Made by a program: the position numbers and the translations under genes. The notes beneath the pieces were generated by a model. That model was not told the DNA's origin, searched no databases, and saw nothing but the letters and a program-made list of their open reading frames with translations. This document shows positions 60,634 to 64,000 of a stretch of DNA of 64,000 nucleotides, piece after piece. The DNA lies in contig JAIOYW010000008.1 in assembly GCA_021740915.1 (NCBI GenBank), positions 62,001 to 126,000 on the forward strand, in the 5' to 3' direction. The DNA comes from Ignavibacteriales bacterium (GTDB taxonomy: Bacteria; Bacteroidota; Ignavibacteria; Ignavibacteriales; Melioribacteraceae). How positions within the stretch are numbered: the first letter of the stretch is position 1; every line of letters starts with the position of its first letter.

Positions 60634-61884
60634 ATGTTTGATCAAAACTACAAATTTACATGCGTTGAACGCTTTCTAAGATACGTAAAATATGACACAA
60701 AGTCCGATGAGGAGTCCGCAACATTTCCCAGCGATCCAAAACAGCTTGTGCTTTCAAGAGATCTTGTGGAAGAATTAAAGGCTGTCGGGCTGAAAGATGC
60801 TGCTATTGATGAGCATGGATACGTTATGGCAACACTGCCTTCAAATACTCAAAAAAATGTTCCGGTGATTGGGTTTGTTGCTCATGTTGATACTTCTCCG
60901 GCGGTTTCCGGCAGAGATGTTAAACCTGTAATTCACAAAAACTATCAGGGCGGCGATATTGTGCTCCCGGCGGATAATTCCAAAGTTATCGAAGCTTCGA
61001 ATAATCCGGAATTGAAGGATATGATCGGTTACGATATCATAACTTCGGACGGCACAACTCTTCTCGGCGCTGACGATAAAGCAGGAATAGCTGAAATAAT
61101 TGATGCGATTAATTATCTTATCACGCACCCGGAAGTAAAACACGGAACAATAAAGGTCTGCTTTACGCCTGATGAAGAAGTCGGAAGAGGCACCGAGCAT
61201 TTTGATGTTCAGAAATTCGGAGCCAAATATGCTTATACTATCGATGGCGGAACACGAGGTGAAATTGAGACCGAGACTTTCAGCGCAGACGGAGTTGTAA
61301 TCAAATTTAAGGGAAAAAATGTTCACCCCGGTTACGCAAAAGGCAAAATGATAAATTCGCTTAAAATTGCTTCGAATTTTATGGAATCCCTACCAAAGGA
61401 CAGGCTTTCACCTGAAACCACCGAGGGACGTGAAGGATATGTTCATTGCACACAGATAACGGGTAATGAAGATGAAACTGTTCTTAAATTTATCATCCGC
61501 GATTTTATTGACGAAAAACTGACAGAATTCGAAGATTATCTCAAAGATCTTGCAGAAAAAACAATTGCTAAATTTCCCGGCGCTCAGCTCGAATTCAAAG
61601 TGAATTTCCAGTACCGCAATATGAAAAATGTGCTTAAAGATCATCCGCACGTTGAAGATTATGCCGTTGAGGCACTGCAGAGGCTGAATATTAAACCTAT
61701 CCAGAATCCTATCAGAGGCGGTACTGACGGATCCCGCTTAAGTTTTATGGGCTTGCCCACCCCTAACCTTTTTGCCGGCGGACATAATTTCCATGCTTAT
61801 ACCGAATATGTTGCGGTTCAGGATATGGAAATGGCAACAAAGCTGATAGTTACGCTTGCTCAGGTCTGGGAAGAAAAAGCTTAA
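60634..61884 (+). CDS. pepT: Peptidase T (tripeptide aminopeptidase)
   Basis: Cytoplasmic zinc aminopeptidase (M20B) that removes the N-terminal residue of tripeptides. About 416 residues. Motifs: GFVAHVDTSPAVSG (metal H and D), GTTLLGADDKAGIAE, CFTPDEEVGRGTEHFD (catalytic and metal glutamates), YTIDGGTRGEIETE and GGTDGSRLSFMGLPTPN...GGHNFHAYTEYV. The open frame extends back to 60358 but that would run into the phosphorylase gene. AGAGG 6 nt before the ATG at 60634 fixes the start. Confidence 0.96.
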   Translation: MFDQNYKFTCVERFLRYVKYDTKSDEESATFPSDPKQLVLSRDLVEELKAVGLKDAAIDEHGYVMATLPSNTQKNVPVIGFVAHVDTSPAVSGRDVKPVIHKNYQGGDIVLPADNSKVIEASNNPELKDMIGYDIITSDGTTLLGADDKAGIAEIIDAINYLITHPEVKHGTIKVCFTPDEEVGRGTEHFDVQKFGAKYAYTIDGGTRGEIETETFSADGVVIKFKGKNVHPGYAKGKMINSLKIASNFMESLPKDRLSPETTEGREGYVHCTQITGNEDETVLKFIIRDFIDEKLTEFEDYLKDLAEKTIAKFPGAQLEFKVNFQYRNMKNVLKDHPHVEDYAVEALQRLNIKPIQNPIRGGTDGSRLSFMGLPTPNLFAGGHNFHAYTEYVAVQDMEMATKLIVTLAQVWEEKA

Positions 61885-61901
61885 TTATTTTTACCGCCCC
61901 G

Positions 61902-61944
61902 GAACACCGCAGATTCTGATTCTTTATGCTTCTCTGCGGTGTTC
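61902..61944 (+). terminator. Terminator-like hairpin after pepT
   Basis: GAACACCGCAGA (61902-61913) pairs perfectly with TCTGCGGTGTTC (61933-61944) around a 19-nt loop, 18 nt after the pepT stop. The sequence after it (TATGCGGGTTTTG) has only a short T run. Confidence 0.7.
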
Positions 61945-62069
61945 TATGCGGGTTTTGTCTTAAATATTAAACTAATGTGAATAATTTGTTCCAATCACTC
62001 GGGCAAATGCCTTTCTTTAACATGCGAATACCGTGATATTACGAATCGTTGCGGGATATACATATAAAA

Positions 62070-62119
62070 TTACAACTTATATTCCCGTTATATACAATAG
62101 GTATAGCGGGAAGTTATGC
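62070..62119 (+). other. Possible short attC-like recombination site (left boundary of cassette)
   Basis: An imperfect palindrome. TTACAAC at 62070-62076 faces GTTATGC at 62113-62119, and TTCCCG (62082-62087) pairs with CGGGAA (62107-62112), followed by ATATAC/GTATA pairing around a small loop. The GTTATGC end resembles the R' box of integron attC sites, where the crossover falls after the G. The site is only about 50 bp and less convincing than the right-hand one. Confidence 0.4.
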
Positions 62120-62165
62120 ACAATAAAAACAGAGAGACCGCGTCAAACACAAAAAAGAATGTACA

Positions 62166-63044
62166 ATGAAAAAAACAATTTTATTTATTACAGTTTTAAT
62201 AACCATTTTGACTGGTTGTGGAAAAGATGATAATAGTAACAATTCAGATTCCTGTTATTCAAATACAAATGCACAGACTTTAGTTCATGACGGTCTTAAT
62301 AGAGAATATATATTGTATATACCTAACTCCTATGATGGGACATCTGCTGTTCCATTAATGTTAAACTTTCATGGGTTTGGTGGTAGTGCAAGTGATTACA
62401 TGCAAGATGCAGATATGCGCTCATTGGCAGAATCAGACACCTTTATTTTGGTCTATCCCCAAGGTAGTTGTTTAGATGGATCTTCTCACTGGAATGCTTG
62501 TCCAAATGGTGGAGATAATAAAAGCAATGCTGATGATTTTGGATTTGTTGAATCAATGATTAATGAGATTTCATCGCAATATAATATAGATATTGAAAGA
62601 ATTTATGCTGCGGGGTACTCAAACGGTGGTATGATGGCATATGGACTTGCGAACTATAAAAGTGAATTAATTGCTGCGGTAGCCTCTGTTTCGGGCGTTA
62701 TGTTAGATTGTGTTGGGCCGACAAGTCATCCAATGCCAGTGGTGCATCTTCACGGAACCTCTGATGGTGTTCTTCCCTATAATGGGAGTAGTGACTGGAA
62801 CTCTGCCCAAAGCACATTGGACCATTGGATTAATTTCAATAATACAGTTTTAACCCCAACCGTAACAAGTGACAACAATATTGAACATTATGTTTATGAT
62901 CAAGGAGATAGCTCAGTTTCTGTTGAGCATTACAAATATATTGGTGGAGACCATGTTTGGTTTAGCGCAAATTTTCAAGGTCAGAACACATCTGAATTGG
63001 TTTGGAATTTTGTGTCACGATATAACATAAATGGATTGAGATAA
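62166..63044 (+). CDS. Lipoprotein alpha/beta-hydrolase esterase (PHB-depolymerase/feruloyl-esterase family)
   Basis: A 292-residue esterase. Lipobox LTGCG with cysteine near residue 18, then a low-complexity DDNSNNSDS linker. Esterase_PHB-type fold: REYILYIPNSYDG, NFHGFGGSASDYM (oxyanion region), nucleophile elbow GYSNGGMM, acid region HLHGTSDGVLPYNG and final GGDHVWF histidine. Likely acts on extracellular esters such as polyhydroxyalkanoate or plant-type esters. Its AT-rich style differs from its neighbours, and it is flanked by attC-like sites at 62113 and 63180, so it looks like an acquired gene cassette. Only a 52-nt leader separates it from the left boundary. Confidence 0.88.
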   Translation: MKKTILFITVLITILTGCGKDDNSNNSDSCYSNTNAQTLVHDGLNREYILYIPNSYDGTSAVPLMLNFHGFGGSASDYMQDADMRSLAESDTFILVYPQGSCLDGSSHWNACPNGGDNKSNADDFGFVESMINEISSQYNIDIERIYAAGYSNGGMMAYGLANYKSELIAAVASVSGVMLDCVGPTSHPMPVVHLHGTSDGVLPYNGSSDWNSAQSTLDHWINFNNTVLTPTVTSDNNIEHYVYDQGDSSVSVEHYKYIGGDHVWFSANFQGQNTSELVWNFVSRYNINGLR

Positions 63045-63055
63045 AGAATAAAAGT

Positions 63056-63186
63056 GCATAACAATGTATATAAAAAATAGGCGAGTTTGTGCTGAAATCA
63101 AAGTTTTTGGTTCGTATCAGACTTTGTGCTGAACCGAAAGTTTCGTGCTTCGTAATCGCCTACTTTTCATATACTAAACGTTATGT
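63056..63186 (+). repeat. attC-like integron recombination site
   Basis: GCATAAC (63056-63062) at the left end and GTTATGT (63180-63186) at the right end bracket an imperfect palindrome of about 131 bp. The left arm TATATAAAAAATAGGCGA matches the complement of the right arm, TATATGAAAAGTAGGCGA, except for two positions. The centre is a longer unpaired region with TTTGTGCTGA repeated near both sides. Size, end boxes and position 12 nt after a gene stop fit an attC site. Confidence 0.65.
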
Positions 63187-63497
63187 GCAAGCGGAGAAAA
63201 GACAACGACACAGCAAATTGACAATGAAAATTGAATATTAAACTTGGAATGAAAAACGAAACTGACAGACAAATAACCCGACCTGTCTGCCGACCAGGCA
63301 GGCACTCATTGCCGACCCGAATGTGTTTTAATTTTTTTTACCCACCGCACAGAAATTTTGAAATTCTTCCGACCCACATTGCACACATTGGCAAGTCGCA
63401 CGAGCCAACGCTGATACCAAAGCTTTGTCAAAGAGTGCAATCTTGCCGACACACAAAGAAGTACTTTATTTACAATTCTGATTAAACCAAAAGCAAT
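63187..63497. other. Non-coding segment with a palindrome, upstream of the PLD protein
   Basis: About 310 bases without a supportable gene. An 84-codon plus-strand frame (63231-63485) shows proline/arginine/histidine-rich, non-protein-like composition and no ribosome binding site. A GC-rich palindrome at 63282-63302 pairs CCTGTCTG with CAGGCAGG around a five-base loop. Similar short palindromes recur in Bacteroidota intergenic DNA. Confidence 0.5.
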
Positions 63498-64000
63498 ATG
63501 CTATTAGATAATAAAACCAAGACAGAAGACAGCGAATTTTACAAAGTATTCGACTTCATTAAAAACTATACAGAAAAAGGCGGACTTGACATTGTTACCG
63601 GATTTTTTTCGATTTATGCTTTGGCATTAATGAAGGATGATGTAAATCAAGCTGAGAAATTCAGGCTGATTTTGGGAAACCTTATGCAAGAAGAATCTCA
63701 ACTAAACAAAACTATTGACTTGCTTAATGGAGACCCAAGTATTACAAGTACATTTACTTTAAGTGCTTCGGCTCAAAAAGCAGTTGAATTTTTGAAACAG
63801 GAAAAAGTTTTAGTTAAAACAATTCAAAGGAATTTCTGTCACGCAAAGGCATACATCTATAACGACAAAGACACAAGAAAAAACTTTCATATAATTGGCA
63901 GCTCTAACTTGACAGATGCCGGACTTGGAATTAAAGACAGTAGCAATATTGAATTAAACACCGCTTCAACAGGTAACGACAACGATTATAAGGAAATAAA
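63498..64000 (+). CDS. PLD-superfamily nuclease-domain protein (partial, runs off right edge)
   Basis: The frame is open from the ATG at 63498 to the end of the window (167 codons). Residues ~30-45 read GGLDIVTGFFSIYALALM. A single phospholipase-D-type motif follows near residues 118-145: HAKAYIYND, then HIIGSSNLTDAGLG. The arrangement GFFS...HAKxY...GSSNLT...GL is typical of the N-terminal nuclease domain of PLD-helicase proteins found in defence and restriction loci; the helicase part would lie beyond the edge. It follows an attC-like site. What lies downstream cannot be seen. Confidence 0.7.
   Translation, partial: MLLDNKTKTEDSEFYKVFDFIKNYTEKGGLDIVTGFFSIYALALMKDDVNQAEKFRLILGNLMQEESQLNKTIDLLNGDPSITSTFTLSASAQKAVEFLKQEKVLVKTIQRNFCHAKAYIYNDKDTRKNFHIIGSSNLTDAGLGIKDSSNIELNTASTGNDNDYKEI

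Noticed and set aside
63231-63485. 84-codon plus-strand frame after the attC-like site
   Set aside because: Composition is proline/arginine/histidine-rich and not protein-like, it covers a palindrome, and it has no ribosome binding site.

Overview
The window looks like chromosomal DNA from a member of the Ignavibacteria/Chlorobi side of Bacteroidota. Three things point there. Secreted proteins end in the type IX (Por) C-terminal sorting domain with a YPNPFNP core. A PorV/PorQ-type outer-membrane protein and an ABC cluster resembling GldA/GldF/GldG are present. Several intergenic regions carry a TAnnTTTG -7 box typical of Bacteroidota promoters. Multihaem cytochromes suggest respiration that reaches the cell surface, as reported for some Ignavibacteria. 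No rRNA, tRNA, insertion sequence or CRISPR array was seen.

Layout. (1) 1-13739, all minus strand, is a long tightly packed run: miaB, SPOR protein, MBL hydrolase, sigma-54 activator, LptE-like lipoprotein, GT2, TPR protein, DNA-3-methyladenine glycosylase, GT9, DUF3108, CPBP protease, DUF2007, cdsA and glnE. glnE leaves the window at its left edge. The theme is envelope and lipid biogenesis plus housekeeping. (2) 13947-23751, plus strand: a giant repeat-rich surface protein, a PorV-like protein and another outer-membrane protein, closed by a strong terminator. (3) 24081-46215, minus strand: two type IX cargo proteins (one an alpha-amylase), a cytoplasmic GH13 enzyme, dnaG, a frameshifted sensor kinase, a cluster of small unknown proteins with a WG-repeat protein, a Gld-like ABC transporter operon with a DUF4340 protein, rpiA and a TPR/beta-barrel protein. 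(4) 46476-51826, plus strand: a four-gene porin-multihaem cytochrome operon followed by a sigma-54 activator with a cysteine-bearing PAS domain. (5) 51872-60528, minus strand: ferredoxin, DUF309, TPM and LemA proteins, UPF0210 plus ACT, two tandem TPR/membrane proteins behind a YidD-like protein with a signal peptide, a Tat-exported MBL hydrolase and a pyrimidine nucleoside phosphorylase. (6) 60634-64000, plus strand: pepT, then an accessory segment that looks like an integron-type cassette. It holds a lipoprotein esterase between two attC-like sites and is followed by the start of a PLD-type nuclease protein that runs off the right edge.

The two most notable systems are the porin-cytochrome electron conduit with its adjacent regulator, and the attC-flanked esterase cassette next to a possible defence gene. 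Two coding sequences cut by the window edges (glnE on the left, the PLD protein on the right) were read by hand from the DNA. No homology search could be run, so family names rest on motifs and gene order.
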